64,000 bases of DNA from Centropus unirufus. Lineage: Eukaryota > Chordata > Aves > Cuculiformes > Centropidae. The notes beneath the pieces were generated by a model, which saw only the letters and a program-made list of their open reading frames with translations, was not told the origin of the DNA and searched no databases. The stretch spans positions 4,785,980-4,849,979 of the forward strand of contig VYZI01000005.1 of NCBI GenBank assembly GCA_013397695.1, read 5' to 3'. Position 1 is the stretch's first letter. Every line of letters starts with the position of its first letter. This document shows positions 1 to 13,600 of this stretch, piece by piece. Made by a program: the position numbers and the translations under genes.

Positions 1-3000
1 CCACATCGACAAGTCAAGTTAGGACCAAAGAGCTGAGCTTTTGGTGACAGCCAGCCAGCCCTATAACCACTTGTACTTTCTGGATAAATCCAAGTTGCTC
101 ATTTGGTATGGAATTTGTTTGCGTGCAATCTAGCAATACCCAGATAAGGAGGTTAAAAATAAAAGGATTTCAGAAGTCTTTACCTGATGTCATGAAACAC
201 ATGAGTAGATTCCAAAACCCACCCCTGAAATGCCACACAGTTTATGAAACGGAAAAGCTGTAAATAAGCTGAATAGTGTCATACGTTTATTTTACATATG
301 GAAGTATGGACTGGCTCTGGAATTTTTCTTACAAAATACAAGTGCACTGTAAAGATCAGTTTGGTTTTGAGATTCTAATACATATACAAAGCCATTGGCA
401 GGCCATGATGCACATAAACCTTTTCCAGTATAAAACTCAGAAATAAACACAAAGCTATTCTTTTTCTTACAATCAGTTTAAAACACACACAAAAAAAATC
501 CTGGTCGCTGAATGTGATTGACCAAATTGAGAAAAAGCTAGGGATATTTGCCTTCTGAAAACTCTCAAATTTGGAAGGCTAGGAGGCAGGTAATTTAGAA
601 TGAAAACTAAAATTTTCAGCATGAACATAACTAAGATCAGAAAACAAGGCAGCATGAAATTAGTGATACAGCTCCTAAACTTTCATTGTGGTTCATAAAT
701 GCACATCATGACATACTCCAGCTCCCCAATACATTAAAAGACTAGTATATCAAAACAAGCCAGAGAGTAGTCTTCCTACTGGGGTACAGTACTTAAGACT
801 CTAGTAATGAATATTGAGAAGGATCACTTTAAGAAGGGACGCTTAGAATACCAAGAAGGTGCTTGGCAAAGGAGGGTAGGACGTTGCTCCCAGGTACCTG
901 AAAGAATAAGCTCCAGGGATGACCGCAAGTGGGAAAAGGGGAAGGACAGGAGAAGGGACCAAGTGGAAAATGAACCACCACATAAGAAAACCAGAGCGAG
1001 GGTTTGACATTGAAGGTAGCTGAAGGCAGATTCTGCAGGGGAAAAAGGACAACAAATTGTGTGAATATAATGCTGCATTTCAGAAATGATGTCACCATGG
1101 CATGATGTCTGAAAAACTGCATGCCGTGACATTACAGTTGGTGCTGCAAATAAGAAAGAGAATGGAAAGTTCTGTCTTTGTGAACTCTGTGGCAAGGTAG
1201 TAGTGAGGCGAGAAAGAGAGCACACCAGGGAAAGATGTCAGGCCAGAAAGCCAAAGATGAAGGTAACTTTGGAAATCATCCATGGGTGGGTGACAAGTCA
1301 GGGAAGATAAAATTGCAGTTCCGGTGCAATGGTTCCCAAATCAAGCATCACAAAGTCATAATCGCCATCCACAGCTCTCACAGGGCTCATGGCTGGAAGG
1401 ATCTCCACTAAGAATATATCCTTTACGAGCAGAATATTGCCATGACCTCCCCCAATGGTCTTCCATAAAACAGGTCCATAGTTGATGCTTTTGAGACAGA
1501 AAACCAAAGAACTGAACCTCGGGGAAAGGTATCACGAAGCGGATAAAGAGCCATTTAAGGAGACATTGAATAAACAGTTGGAGAAGTAGGAAGAGAATCT
1601 GAAGAGCCCTGAAAGCCAGGAAAAATAAAGGCTGCTGAATCAAAGGCAGTCATCAACCCAAAACCTGGAGGACAGAAAGCCATCCCCAGTTTTACTAGAT
1701 GGAGACTGCTAATCATCACTGTGACAGCAGCTTCACTGGAGCTCACAGCAGAGGGGCAAAGGAGAAGGAAACAGAGAGAGAACTGTAAGAAAACGAAGGG
1801 AAAGCAACCACAGAAAACCAAAAAGAGTGGAGCCCTAATTAGATAAACATAATATGAGCAGAGTTTTCCATTTGTGTTTCCCTTGAGAAATAAGACTGCC
1901 AGGAGTTCGAAGGTAGAAGTAAATAAGCCAGAAAGGAAAAAAGAAAAGACTTGAGAAAAGGACCTGAGAGCAGAGGGAGGTGCAATGCAGGAGGAAAAAA
2001 AGGAGTGAATTTAAGCTTTAACATCACAGAACAGAGGCTGCAAATCAAGTGAAAAATGGAACAGTGGGAATAGGAGTGAAGAAAGAAAATGGCAACAGGG
2101 TCACAGGAAAAGACTTAAAAAAGAATTAATACTTGATTTGGGTGGTATTTTAATCTCACTTCTTAAGGAATGAGCTCTGTGTAACTGTCCATAACTGAGG
2201 TTTGCCTTTCCCTACCCGAACAGCTTTTGAACATCCCCATCAGTTCCAGTGAAACCCCAAATCTTGAAGAAGACAAAGTTCTTCGAAACTATATGGAGAT
2301 GAGTGTTCAGATAAAGGAGAAATAAATCTGTGTTTCCTAACTAGATGAAATGCTGCAGTACGAATTCTTCCTTGTTACTGCTCCCTGATTCACCAGAGAA
2401 ACATCATGAAACTCCAGCTCCAAATTGAGCAAATGCCCTCAGTGAAACACGGGCTCTCTAATAAACCTGGGTTAACCAACTGAAAGGCAGAGATCCACAG
2501 GAGACCAGGCTTCCCCAGCAGAAGCACTCAGTGCTTATTTAAACTGGCAAAGCAGCTGACTACATTTTTGTTATGAAGAAGGCTGGAAACAAATACAAGT
2601 GTGAAGAACTGATAGGGAGAACCAAAGGTGAAGGCAGCCTTGAGTACAGACAGAAGCCTGGATGGTTACAAGTACAAGGTGGCAGCTTTCTTATGGTTCA
2701 GGACCAAGAGAAGAATGTGTGAAAGCAAAGTGTTGAGCAAAGATGAAGGAAAAGAAAAATATACCAAACAGTCCAAAGGGGCCCAAGAGAAAAGGCAACA
2801 TTCTTCCCAAAGAGAGCAGAAACTGGCAGAAAGCTCAGACAAATTTCAACAGCAAGTGTAGTACCTGACAGTCCACCAAAGGGCCCCGGGATGACTCAGT
2901 GGTCTCATCATGTTCTTTGCCAGTTCTGGCACTCACTAAGGAAGTTGATTCAATCAGTGAAGAGATTAATAAAATTCTAGTCCAACCTGTTGAAGAGTTT

Positions 3001-4802
3001 ATGTCAACTAACCTCAATATTACCAGCCTTCAGCAGCCAAGTTACTGCTCTGGAATCTTGTCATTTCACACAGACTGACAAGTTTTGTATATAACTTCCA
3101 TTCTTTCTTTTAACAGCAGCTATTGCTAAGTGCTGAATTACCCCATCTTGCAAATAGCAAATAAGTGAACAAATTTTTTTTGTTGTTGAATAATGGCTAA
3201 CACATTACAAGATGGATTTCTTCATGTATTTTGACAAGTGTGGTCTTGCTTTAATTATTTATGACAATTTTTTGCAGTATGCCAAAAGCCCGACAGTATA
3301 TTTTTGCATATTTTTCAAAAATAATGAAGTCTTAGGGACATGTGACCTTTCTGCCATGGTCTGCAATTATGTCTGTGCTTAGAGAGAATGTGAGGGTAAG
3401 AAAATGACTCACCATTTCAGTGTTAGCATCTGAGTATGATGAGATTTCCTATTTAATGAAATTGGCTACAGTATGTGCTGACAATAGTTCTTCCTAACAG
3501 ACACCTACATTTCAACAGTTTCATGGCCTCTAAAAAAAATAGACATGATATCCAAGCAAAACCTCAATAACTGAAAGACATTCTAACACTGAGGAGAGCT
3601 AAGTAGTTGCTACTCAGCACCTTAGTATCAATGGTTATAAAAATAGGTAGAGAGCACACTCAATACTATAGTTTCCTGCCTAGTGATACAAACCCCGAAC
3701 TATGTTATTTTACACCACTACAAGAGGCCAGCAGCATGGAATAAGTTCCAGATCCAAAGGATAAAGTAAAAATGCCTAACTGCACACAATCTCAAAAATA
3801 TTCTAATGTTTCACACAAATAAGCCAGCAAAATACCTTTTGTCAATTTATTCCAGTAACTTTATTTATATGGATGTAGCATGTGTCGCATTTTCTTCGTG
3901 CATTAGGATTTTCACTGGATAAGCACTACACAACTCTTGATTTGATGGATTTAAATCATCGGTCTTTTGTTTAATCATTAGCAAAGATCATTGTGCTAGG
4001 CTATCATAATGAATGAAGTTAACTACGACAGCATCTGTCCTGTAATATCTTTTCTTTAGCATTATTCACACTACCTTGTTCCCTGCCTACCTACCGTTCC
4101 CTGTATGTACACCTCCGATTACTGCCGTGCACACATGGTTTAGCTGACATGGCTTCTCTGATGTGCACGCTTTAGCGATTCTCTGTTTCGGAACGGCGTA
4201 TCATATTACCACATCCTATGGATACTCAATTCGTGCTCTGACAATCAGAGCATTGGAAAAAGCAAACAGAGGTGCCCGCAGTGCAATCTGTCAGATTAAG
4301 TTTTGCGAATACCAACCTGCTAATTCTCAAATTCCCACTTTGATTTGAGATTAGATTGTTCGAGACTATGCCAAAAATTCCCAGATGATCAGATCCTTTC
4401 CCCAGATTCAATCCCTGAATACGAAGGGGGAGCAGCACACAGAAAAATCAGGCTGAAAGCAATGACCATGTGAATTCTCAGAATATACCTGACCTACAGA
4501 CGGACAGTGAAGATTCTCAAAGCATTTTCACTCCATTCTTTGATTATCTCTGCATCTATGATCATGTTCTCGGATCAGTCAATACCTATGAAAGTCCCTG
4601 AAAGACATACTTTGCCAGAAGTTATGATGGGAAATAATTACAGGCACCATGGTCATTTACTTGGCCTTACTCATGAATCAATTCATGCAGAAAAAGCACA
4701 GCTATCTTTGGAGACAATCAAGTCACACCAAAATTCACTGCTTTGTCCCTCTCTAAAATAAAATGTGGCCATATAAAAAGAAATGGAGATGGTTGCACTC
4801 AC
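1..4802 (-). other. RARB: Start of the RARB intron after the first zinc-finger exon (incomplete)
   Basis: The intron begins with donor gtgagt at 4802-4797 and runs off the left edge. No second zinc-finger exon is present. The stretch 800-3100 contains a possible degraded gene copy on the plus strand. The remainder (1-800 and 3100-4796) is AT-rich with nothing recognisable. Confidence 0.75.
800..3100 (+). pseudogene. Possible degraded, intronless gene copy of unknown origin
   Basis: Several plus-strand fragments look more protein-like than their surroundings, but they are broken by stops and frame changes. At 1147-1311 a frame includes CELCGKVVVRREREHTRERC, which fits a C-x2-C-x10-H-x4-C zinc-binding pattern. 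At 1490-1610 a Lys/Glu-rich stretch includes KEPFKETLNKQLEK. At 2240-2320 a frame reads PNLEEDKVLRNYMEMSVQIK. At 2628-2858 there is a 77-codon Lys/Gln-rich ORF, and at 2925-3055 a frame containing SISEEINKILVQPVEEFM. The order is collinear and no splice sites separate the fragments, as expected for an old processed copy. I could not name a parent gene, and no clear poly(A) tail or target-site duplication is visible. It could instead be ordinary purine-rich intron. Confidence 0.25.
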
Positions 4803-4951
4803 CTTACATCCCTCACAAGCACTGACGCCATAGTGATATCCGGATGACTTGTCCTGACAGACAAAACAGGGCTTGTAAACTCGAGGGGGTGGAAGCGGTG
4901 AAGGAGGGCTCGGAACAAGTTCCTCAGAGCTGGTGCTCTGAGTTTCAACTG
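4803..4951 (-). CDS. RARB: Retinoic acid receptor beta, coding exon with first DNA-binding zinc finger
   Basis: This is the second coding exon of the beta2 transcript and is shared by other RARB isoforms. Read on the minus strand it follows a pyrimidine-rich tract ending in ttttgtag and ends at AAG before the donor gtgagt. It is 149 nt long. With the preceding T it encodes 50 residues: a Ser/Pro-rich linker (TQSTSSEELVPSPPSPLPPP), then RVYKPCFVCQDKSSGYHYGV and SACEGCK. The Cys pairs CFVC and CEGC are the four zinc ligands of the first nuclear-receptor zinc finger. CEGCK begins the P-box recognition helix that reads the AGGTCA-type half-site. The SPPSPLPPP stretch is the region known in RARs to hold proline-directed phosphorylation sites. 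The exon ends in phase 0. The next exon, expected to begin GFFRRSIQKN, was not found between 1 and 4802, so it lies beyond the left edge. Confidence 0.97.
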
Positions 4952-7608
4952 CTACAAAAGAAAGAAGAAATAGAATTTAACGATTCATGAATTAATTTTA
5001 AATAACTCATTATTTACTGTATTGTAACTTTCACACTGGTCCATATTTACCTGTGTATAATTAACATTTATCCCTCTTTCCTAGCAAAAGTTAAATGGAA
5101 ATAAAATAAACCCAGTAGAGACAGATCTCCTTGCAATAATTTCAAGAGTTTATTTCTATGTAGTCAAAATTTTTTCATGATCCAGCTACTCAACATCACG
5201 AAAGCTTCAGCTTACCTCAGATGTTGGGCTTACGTTCTGGTTTATCCTATTGGATTGTGTGGGATTCGTGTGTGCATGTTTGATATCGACCTTCAAGGGG
5301 AAACTTCTTGTGGCCTGTACCCTTCCAATCAGTACCTAATTTTAGGAGAGCTCTTATCTCTCTTGCTTTTTCCTACAAAATGTAACCATTCCAACACTCA
5401 ATTCTATCACAGTAGGATAGCAGCATCCATCAGAACATACATAAAGAGACAAGATTACCTGAACAAGTTGCCCTTTTAAAAAAAAAAAAAATTATCTGGA
5501 ATACTTGTACAATCCAGCAGCGGTATCTTACCTACCTTGGGATTCATAACATCAGGAAACCTCTATGAGAAAAAGCTACTTACACATTATGACCCCACAT
5601 CCCTTTATTGCCTTAATATGTCTAGGAGGTCATTTGTTTAGAACCTGCTGAAAAGCCGGTTTATCCCTTTCAGGCAAAGGACGTGAAAGCCCTACAATGC
5701 AAGATAAGACATGCGAACTACATCTTCCCAAAACATCTGCATTAGTTTTCCACGATCGGCTGTCATCATTCCTCACATTTATTGTAGATGTGCAATACAT
5801 TTTCATGTTTCACCTAGCCGTTCTGCTGCTTCTCAAATAAATCCCTCTAACTTTTCAACAGATATAGAAAAATGACAGGATCTGTGAGCTCAGATCCATC
5901 CAGAAATATTAGGCACTATCAGCAGAGCTAAATCTCAGGAGTACTAACAGCAGGCCCTAAAGAATATTACTCAATGGAAAATCTTAGACAAGATTTACTA
6001 TACATGATATTTTTCAGATTACAAAGATGATACATTTGTATTAAACTCATGATTCATTGTCAGCTCGTGTTCTGCACAATTCACAGAGGGCATCACGGAG
6101 CACGATGCAACTCCTGATTACTTGTGAGAAAAGGGTCTATTTCTGCCATTTTTACTTGGGTTAAGCTACCATCAACTTCAAGGACGGACATTTTTTGAGA
6201 AGAAAATAAATACTAGAGTGAAGCGTTAAAAGCTCTGATTCTAAGCAAAGAAATATCTTTCCAAGGGGAACAATTTCTTTATATATCTAACAATAATGAG
6301 GCTGTGAAAAAACAATGAAGTAAAATAACATGTGGCTCCATAAATTGTGATGTAAAGACAATGTCCAGACTACACTTATCTTTTTCAGCATTAAATACAC
6401 CGAAACTTGGTAAATAAAAAATCTACAGGTCCCTGCTGCACCAAGCAAACTTTAATGAAATTTTTTCTTAATGAAAACGGAGATGAGAACGATCATTTCT
6501 TTTCAACAATAATTTTTGGTATTTAAGAGAGACAGAGTGTGCTCTCTTATTGATCACTGCACAGCCATCCTGCTTGAATCAATAATCTATTAGTACTTTT
6601 AAATTAAAGCTAGATTCATCAAATGCCCTTGAGAGGCCTCAAACATTCTGCGCCTTATTTCATGCTCATACATGAATTATAGTGGCTTCCAAACAGTCTG
6701 TGGAATGATAAAATTTTAGCTTTAAAACTCTAATACCAACAGACAATGTGTTTCGTATTAGCTCATTCAACTCTCCCAGGCCTTCTAGAAGGCAGTTTTT
6801 AGGCTCCCCATGGGAAAACAAGGTTGTGTCATTCAATAAAACAACTGCGCTCCTGCAATCCTTCTGTGATTTCAGTTTGGGGAAAGCAGTCTTTGAGGAA
6901 TAATACTGATATGCTTCTGCTTTTTTGATGATTTCACCCTAAACAAGTGCCAGCATCCAACAGTAGTGTTCAAACCACCACCCATATGCACAACACAAGG
7001 TCTGTCAGGCACCAGCCAAGCAGCAGAAACTTGCCATAGCCTGAAGAAATTAAACAACCAGCTGAATTCATGAATAGACAAAGCATAGTCAGAAACTGAA
7101 GAGCTGAAGGTGCTGCTGGAGAACTTTTTTTCTGGAGAATTTAAAAAAAGTATACGAGATGGAAAGAACCAATGTAAACCAGAAGAGACTCCCCAAAAAA
7201 ACAATGTCAACCAGAAGATAATCCCCAAAACACCCACATATATAACTAAAAGGGCTTAATCTGTTCAGTATAGTACTTGCACCAGCTGAACAACTGTCTA
7301 AGAGAGCTTAATTTTAAAAAGAAACTCCTGTTTGGAACATTCACTTTTCATCACAGTCATTTCAGGAGAATGCTTGACCTCAGGTTACACAGGCTAGATT
7401 CTTACTCCAGCTTGACTTACTATTCTTCCTTGGAGTAAGCTTTTCTAACTTTGAACATGTATGTACTGTCAGCATGGAAGCACAGCAAACCAGTGCGGAC
7501 ATCTGTAGCAATTCATGCTCAGCAGGTACTTAGTGTTATTTCAGTATCAGGTTCGTGGCTACTGGATGCTGACTGCAGAGCCTGATGTCTTCTTCGCACA
7601 TCTGCATA

Positions 7609-7746
7609 CAGAATCGTCAAGTTGGAAAAGACCTCTGAGATCATCGAGTCTAACCATACCTGTCCGCCCCTAAAACCATATCCTTAAGCACCTCATCTTC
7701 CCGTCTTTTAAATACATCCAGGGATGGGGACTCCACCACCTCCTCC
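7609..7746 (-). mobile_element. CR1 LINE 3' fragment (5'-truncated)
   Basis: The plus strand reads cagaatcgtcaagttggaaa then agacctctgagatcatcgag, and later ccagggatggggactccacc. These are hallmark phrases of the antisense 3' region of chicken-repeat 1, the dominant LINE of birds. The homology stops around 7746, so only about 140 bp of the tail remains and no reverse transcriptase is present. The many differences from the consensus as I recall it indicate an old copy. Confidence 0.88.
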
Positions 7747-8417
7747 ACATGTAATGTGGAAAGAGAAAGAACGGGGGCCAGAGAGTGGATGTTTCCTGGA
7801 GAGGCATCTTAAAGCTGTATTCCAATTTTAGAAATAATTCAAAGGAAAGAGAAACAAACCCAAAACTACTTCTCTCCATGCCCTCCTGTCTTGTCCTGTA
7901 GCACGTGACACTGGAGGCTCCCCACTCACCCAAGAAAACAGCACCTCAGCACCAGTCACCCAACACCTGAACGCCGCTTAAGCACACAGGGACTCTCAAA
8001 CAATCGGTCACTTCACAATTCCTAAGATATCTGAAATATTTCCAAAGGTTAGATAAAGCAGCAGATAAGATCTTGAAATGCACAGCGTGCTTCGTGAGGG
8101 CTAATTTACTGCCAGCTAAACCATGCTGACAGATGGAGGAGGCATTTTACTCTGCGAGCAGCTCGAAGCAGGCAGGCATTGTGAAATGCCTTGCCTTTTC
8201 GCTAGGAACTCAGATTATTAAGCTTGTATGTTAATGCACACTTTGGACAGTTGAGTCTTGAAAGAATAAGAAGTTGTAAAGCAAATGGCATTTCCTGGAT
8301 AGCCTCGAGGGAATTGTGAATACTGAGCTAAGGGTCCCTGGTGGGAAGCAGCAATTTCAGCTAATTAGGGTGAATAGCAAAGTGTTGCATTTGGTCAAAA
8401 CATTCTGTTAACCCTCA

Positions 8418-8494
8418 TTTTTGTTGTTTTTTTTTTTTTTTTGGATTTTTTGCCTCTTTTTCTTCTTTTTTCTTTCTTTTTTTTTTTTTTTTTT
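8418..8494 (+). repeat. T-rich low-complexity tract
   Basis: About 77 bp, almost all T with a few C and G interruptions, including two T runs of more than 15. On the minus strand, the sense strand of RARB, it is a poly(A)-like tract. No element body adjoining it was recognised. Confidence 0.85.
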
Positions 8495-8874
8495 GTGAAT
8501 TCGCTGCAGGAGTGCAAGGCACACAGCTCACATACATTAGGCAGAAAGTCAAAGGAAACGCCAAAGTTCAACTAAAGTACAAGTAATTAGAACCAGATTC
8601 TCTGCTGCTTGTATGTGTGCATTTGATTGTAGAAGTTATTTATAAGCCTCCAAACATTTGAAAAAATAACTATATACTGTAGATCATTTAATTTTTATGT
8701 CTCGTCTGGAAAAAAAGGTCTGCTTTTAATCATCTTCCAGGAAAGAGCCAGGAACTGGAAAAGTGGGTCTCAATTGTTTCAATACAAATTTCTCTCTTTC
8801 ATGTGCCACATAAAACTATACTATAAAATTAAATCCAAAACATCATTGACTCACCCCATCACCTCCCCATCCAA

Positions 8875-8890
8875 TTTTTTTTTTTTTTTT
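8875..8890 (+). repeat. Poly(T) run
   Basis: Sixteen consecutive T, followed by aataaaaaac. Simple homopolymer. Confidence 0.8.
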
Positions 8891-9764
8891 AATAAAAAAC
8901 TCCTTTGAATTTGTCATGCTTAAATAGTTTGCATTGTTAGGAGGGTTTTCTTTTTTAAACTGTTGTTTGGAAGACAGACAAGGGGAGAAGGAAAAAAAAA
9001 ACCCGAGTGAGAGAGAAAGAAAACATTATCATGGAGACTTGCCAGCCTTGACTTAGTAACCTGGCCATGACCCTCCAGCGAGTGTGTGTTTGACCCGGTC
9101 ACACATGGCTCTGGCTTCGGACTGTTGCTGGGTTTTAAGTCCCAGATAGTTTTACCATACATGCAACAGGTGGGGATCACAGACAACAGAAAGAGGAAAA
9201 CAAAGTCTCCCCTTGTGCGAAGACTCCCATTTTCTCCCTTGGAAAGAAAACCAACGCGACGCAAAGAAGCCGCCGTGCTCCTATTTGGCCCCTCAGCACT
9301 GGCTGGGCTGGATCCTTGTTTCACCCGGGGGCTGACAGCATGGAGGTGGGCTGCAGGCAGCAGGATGGAGGGAAAAGGCTCAGGGGAAGCCATATGCAAA
9401 CGTTACCCGATGCAGAAGGAATTACCACAATCAAAAACCTTTCCTCACAGGACTGGGTGTGCGCTGAGGTTCAGGAGGGAATGCTTTTTATTATGAGAGA
9501 ACGCAACATACCCGGATTAAAAGCCAGGCTGCCGCAAATAACTCCAGATCAAGATGTCACTATCAGGATTTTCAGAAGTACTTCAGAAAGTATGTTTTCC
9601 ACATTTAAGGGTTTCTTTTTTTATTATTTGCATCTTGCTAACTGCACACATCTGCCTAAAAGCCATGATGTTAAATCTAAGTTGCTCTATTTTAGTTCTC
9701 AATAACAGTTTTTCAAAAAAAAATTTTAGTCATAGTTCATTTCTGCAAGACTGCCTAGGTCTTT

Positions 9765-9787
9765 AAAAAAAAAAAAAAAAAGAAAAA
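9765..9787 (+). repeat. Poly(A) run
   Basis: A run of about 17 A, then g and five more A. Simple repeat. No retroposon body was recognised upstream. Confidence 0.75.
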
Positions 9788-10487
9788 GGTATTATTTGGG
9801 CTGAAAGCCAAAATAAACTCTAAGTCTTCAGGTTTGCTTTCAGTCTGAAAAGGAGCATTCCACTGTCAACAGGGACATCAGAAGATGAAACTTCATGACC
9901 TGGTTTCTGCTTGAGGACCCACAATCCAAAATGATCCTTTTCTGTTATTTTAAAAGCTAAAAGAGTACCCCATGGGTTTTTGCTATGTGCTGCTCAGGAT
10001 TCCTACAGGATGGCTAAAATAACAAAAATAGCAAGAAGCAGAGGTTATGGAGCTCAGAAGCCCAATTTGCAAGGTCTTACTAATGGACACACTGCACACA
10101 AGGTCACCTAAAAGGTGCCTGAGAGCGGGTCATTTTAAGAGCCATGCCTAGGGCACGGGCTGCTGCTGCCAATAGCTATCTCAGACAAGGTGCAAGCCCC
10201 GATAGGAGAGGCTGAGTTGGCAGAAGTGTCCAAAGCTGAAGTGCTTTTGCTGCTAGGACTCTTGTCAGTGAAAGAGCGATACGGACAGCTGGCTTCTGTC
10301 CCGTCGCATCTGGGAGAAGAAGGGTCCAGCTGAACTCTGCCCTCCGCCTTGTGAGTACAAGAAGCAGTTAAGCACGCTGTCTGCTCCGATATCCTTACCC
10401 TAATGAAGTTCCAAGTACAAATTTGGCCATTTCTCTACTGCAGGCAGACATACCATCAGGCCAGTATTTTCTTCCCCCACCCTTTCG

Positions 10488-10561
10488 CATCTCACGTATA
10501 AAGACAAGGCACGATTTTGGGCAGCATCTCACGTATAAAGACAAGACACGATTTTGGGCAG
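10488..10561 (+). repeat. Tandem duplication, two 37-bp units
   Basis: The unit begins catctcacgtataaagacaa and ends cacgattttgggcag. Copies at 10488-10524 and 10525-10561 differ at a single base (aaggcacg versus aagacacg). Near-identity indicates a recent duplication inside the RARB intron. Confidence 0.95.
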
Positions 10562-10575
10562 GGTCTCAAAATATG

Positions 10576-10605
10576 GTGTCGAGTAACCCGGTGTCGAGTA
10601 ACCCG
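10576..10605 (+). repeat. Tandem duplication, two 15-bp units
   Basis: gtgtcgagtaacccg occurs twice without a mismatch, starting 15 bp after the 37-bp duplication. It is CpG-containing and unlike the AT-rich surroundings. Confidence 0.95.
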
Positions 10606-13600
10606 CGCTGCAGGACCTTCAAGAGCTACTCCAATGCAAATAATAGTGATGATCGTGATCCTGCCAAGTCAAAAGGTGTTAGAAAGAATGAACCTTGAAA
10701 GGCCTCCATAACCTTAAGGGGAGTCATTACTTGCAAAGCAGGACTTTGGAGTGTTTTTAACTATTTTAGCATTTCAGTGTTAAAATGCAGACAAACTTCA
10801 AAGGATGAGTCTCACAAAAAAAAATAGCCTTCTTCATATTCAGCAAATTCCTTAGCTGTATCCATACCAAGTTTTATTTGCCTACAGGAACGGCAGAAAA
10901 GAAGTGTTTACACTCGTCTGCTGCATATCCTCCAGTTTAGAACTGGGAGAGAGTCAGCTGCATCATATTCTGGCATGCCTTTCATCAACAAAATTGCAGT
11001 TTTAAATGCAAATCTCTAATATTAACCAGCAGAGTTACATAACCTATGTCAGTGGATCCTGATCTTGGCCATACAGTGAAATTATAGCCCTGTGAAACCT
11101 TTATTCAGATCAGGTGATTAGGACCAGGAAACAAAGTTCAGCATCTTCCTACCAGCACCACAGAGCTATTCAGATTTGTTTGCAGTAAATCACAAGGTAA
11201 CAGCATCTATCTTTTGGTTATCCTTCTGTTCCAGTCTCAGAATACAATTTCTATTCCTTAGCAGCTGACTACTTCATCTGCAGCACAGATTTCATCCGTC
11301 CCAAAAATATCCTCTATCAGTTGCCCAGTGAAGGGTGGGGATTCTTTTGTTAGATGCTTTTCTGTTACGCAACAATCTGGCCTCTTCATCAATCCATTTG
11401 TTAAGCACGCAAATTCAGTTACCTGACTTTACAGTGCCATTTATTACACTAAAGCACTCCAGCCCCCTCCCCTGCCAGCACACCTTCCCAAATCTTCCTG
11501 CAGGGATAACCTGAATGAATCCCTGGGCCCCGCTGTCCTCACCGTGCAGCACAGCAGGCAGTGCTTCTGATCTGGAAAGATCCTGCTCTCTTCTACCAGC
11601 ATGGTCCCTGCCACTCCAGTATGTGAATAGCCCATGAGTATTCACGTTTTTACCTTTGTAGCACACAAGTGAGACAAGGGAAGAGCTATTCTTACTCTAC
11701 ACATGGGAAACAGACGCTGATTTGCGTGGATCTTAAATTCCTAGAGAAATGGCTCTAGAGAAAAAGTACCAACAGGGTTTTTCAACACCAACTGACCATG
11801 CAGCTGCAGCTCCAGCATCTTCAATACATAGCCTTATATGTCTTGCTCCAGGTTACAAATGGGATGCACAACAGAACAGGGAACTTGGGTAAGTTTGCCT
11901 TCAGTCCATCTAATGTGGGGGCTCTGAAGCATCCTGAAGTCTGAATATGCATCTGACTCACCTGCCGACTCCAAGTCAGGGCAGGGCTGGCTGCCTTCTG
12001 CCCCTGAGAGCCACCACCGCTGCTGGCAGGGAACTGAGCAGAGGCAACAAAAGGCCCGTCTTCATTTTCTAACCTCCAGTTAGCGTTGTTTTATCAACTT
12101 TCAATAAGTTGACCATACATACGATGACACAGCAATGCCCCTGCAGACAAGAGATGTGGCCCAAGAGAAGTCTCCAATCCTCTCCTAAAGGCAACTCAGC
12201 GGCAGCTTTGCATGTGGGCACCATGTCCCACACAGGCGTATGTCCCACACCAGAAACTGCCACAATAACCTCTACTCTTGACTATACCACCCAAGCCAAC
12301 ACGAGCCAAGTCGTAAGCCTGAACCTACCAGGCTATTACCTATTGAGCACACACGATCTGGAAATCACCAATATGCCCCAACCATGTATTTCTGAATGAA
12401 AACACTGAAACTTCTCACTGAAGCTGCTGGCTGCATCCTGGGTCATGCTCTGCAGGTATTCTGGAGGGAAGCTGTCATTGCAGCCACTTCTGGTGCTTCT
12501 CCCAGTAAAGCCAGGACTTCTGGCAACTACCTACTCGACCCACGGATTTACTACAGCAAGCAGTAAAGGACAACAAGAAGGCTGCAGCCACTCTGTAAGA
12601 GCACAGTCTTGCTCTGTAGGCTTGCTCAGGATGTTATTTTCAAACAGGACTAAGGTTTACCCTGGTTTGCAATGCCTGGTTCTCAAGCACCAGCTCCACC
12701 AAACCCAGTGCTGGTGTTCACAGCACCTTTTCGAAGAAAACTGTACTGGTTTTCAGGCTGTTGCTTTTATTTACAGTTACACCAGCAACGCAGTTCTACA
12801 TTGGGGTTCATGTGCCTGTGTACTCCGAGAGACGCATTTACACCTGAGCAAACATGGAAGGTGGAAAGCTTGTCAGGATTCATCATATCAGAGACAAGAA
12901 CTGCGTCTGGTTATACTGGTATTACTCTCAGGACAGCGAGACTTAATGACGCGCCAGTAACTGAGAGAACAGGAGCGTCTTTCGCGAAATAAATGGCCAG
13001 GCAGACACCACGAGGGAGCCAGGGTGAAAGCAAGTGTACAGACAGGATGGCCGGAGGGTTTGGCAGGCATAGCAGAGTTTACAGGGCAGCAGCTCATCAC
13101 TTTCTATTAGGAGCCTACCTTCAAAATGAAAAAGAAAACATGTTAAATGAAAAAAATAAATCGTATGGAAAACTGAAGAAAAACATCCGAAAGATGCTAT
13201 CTCTGTAGTTTTTTCAGGTCGGTGATTTTCTGCCTGGCCACTACCATGCAAAATTGCATCAGTCTCCAGTGAAAATTCTGCTTTGTTGCAAAACTGAAAA
13301 AAGGGTTTTCATTAAAATATATAAATAATTGTGCTAGGCTTTGTGTGAAGTGAGATTTTCCCTTTGAAAATCAATTTCTTTTTAAATTCAGACCCATTGA
13401 ACTCCTAAGGTCAGATACTCATCTAGAGTAAAGTGGCACAGGTAAAGAAGGGACACAAATTTAGAGAGGATGAGAATTCTGGCCTCTTTCTTCTTTATTT
13501 GTGAAAATGGAGCCTATCTCTGAAGCCTATTGATACAACTGTGGTGTCACAAATTCAGCATGTTTTCCCTGAATGATCAAAAATAAAAGAAGAAGGCAGA

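Noticed and set aside
1..4796. The second zinc-finger exon of RARB
   Set aside because: No minus-strand sequence encoding GFFRRSIQKN was found, so it lies outside the window.
12445..12960. 171-codon plus-strand ORF
   Set aside because: Irregular composition with many Cys, His and Ser and no domain. An overlapping ORF in another frame is also open. Likely chance inside the RARB intron.
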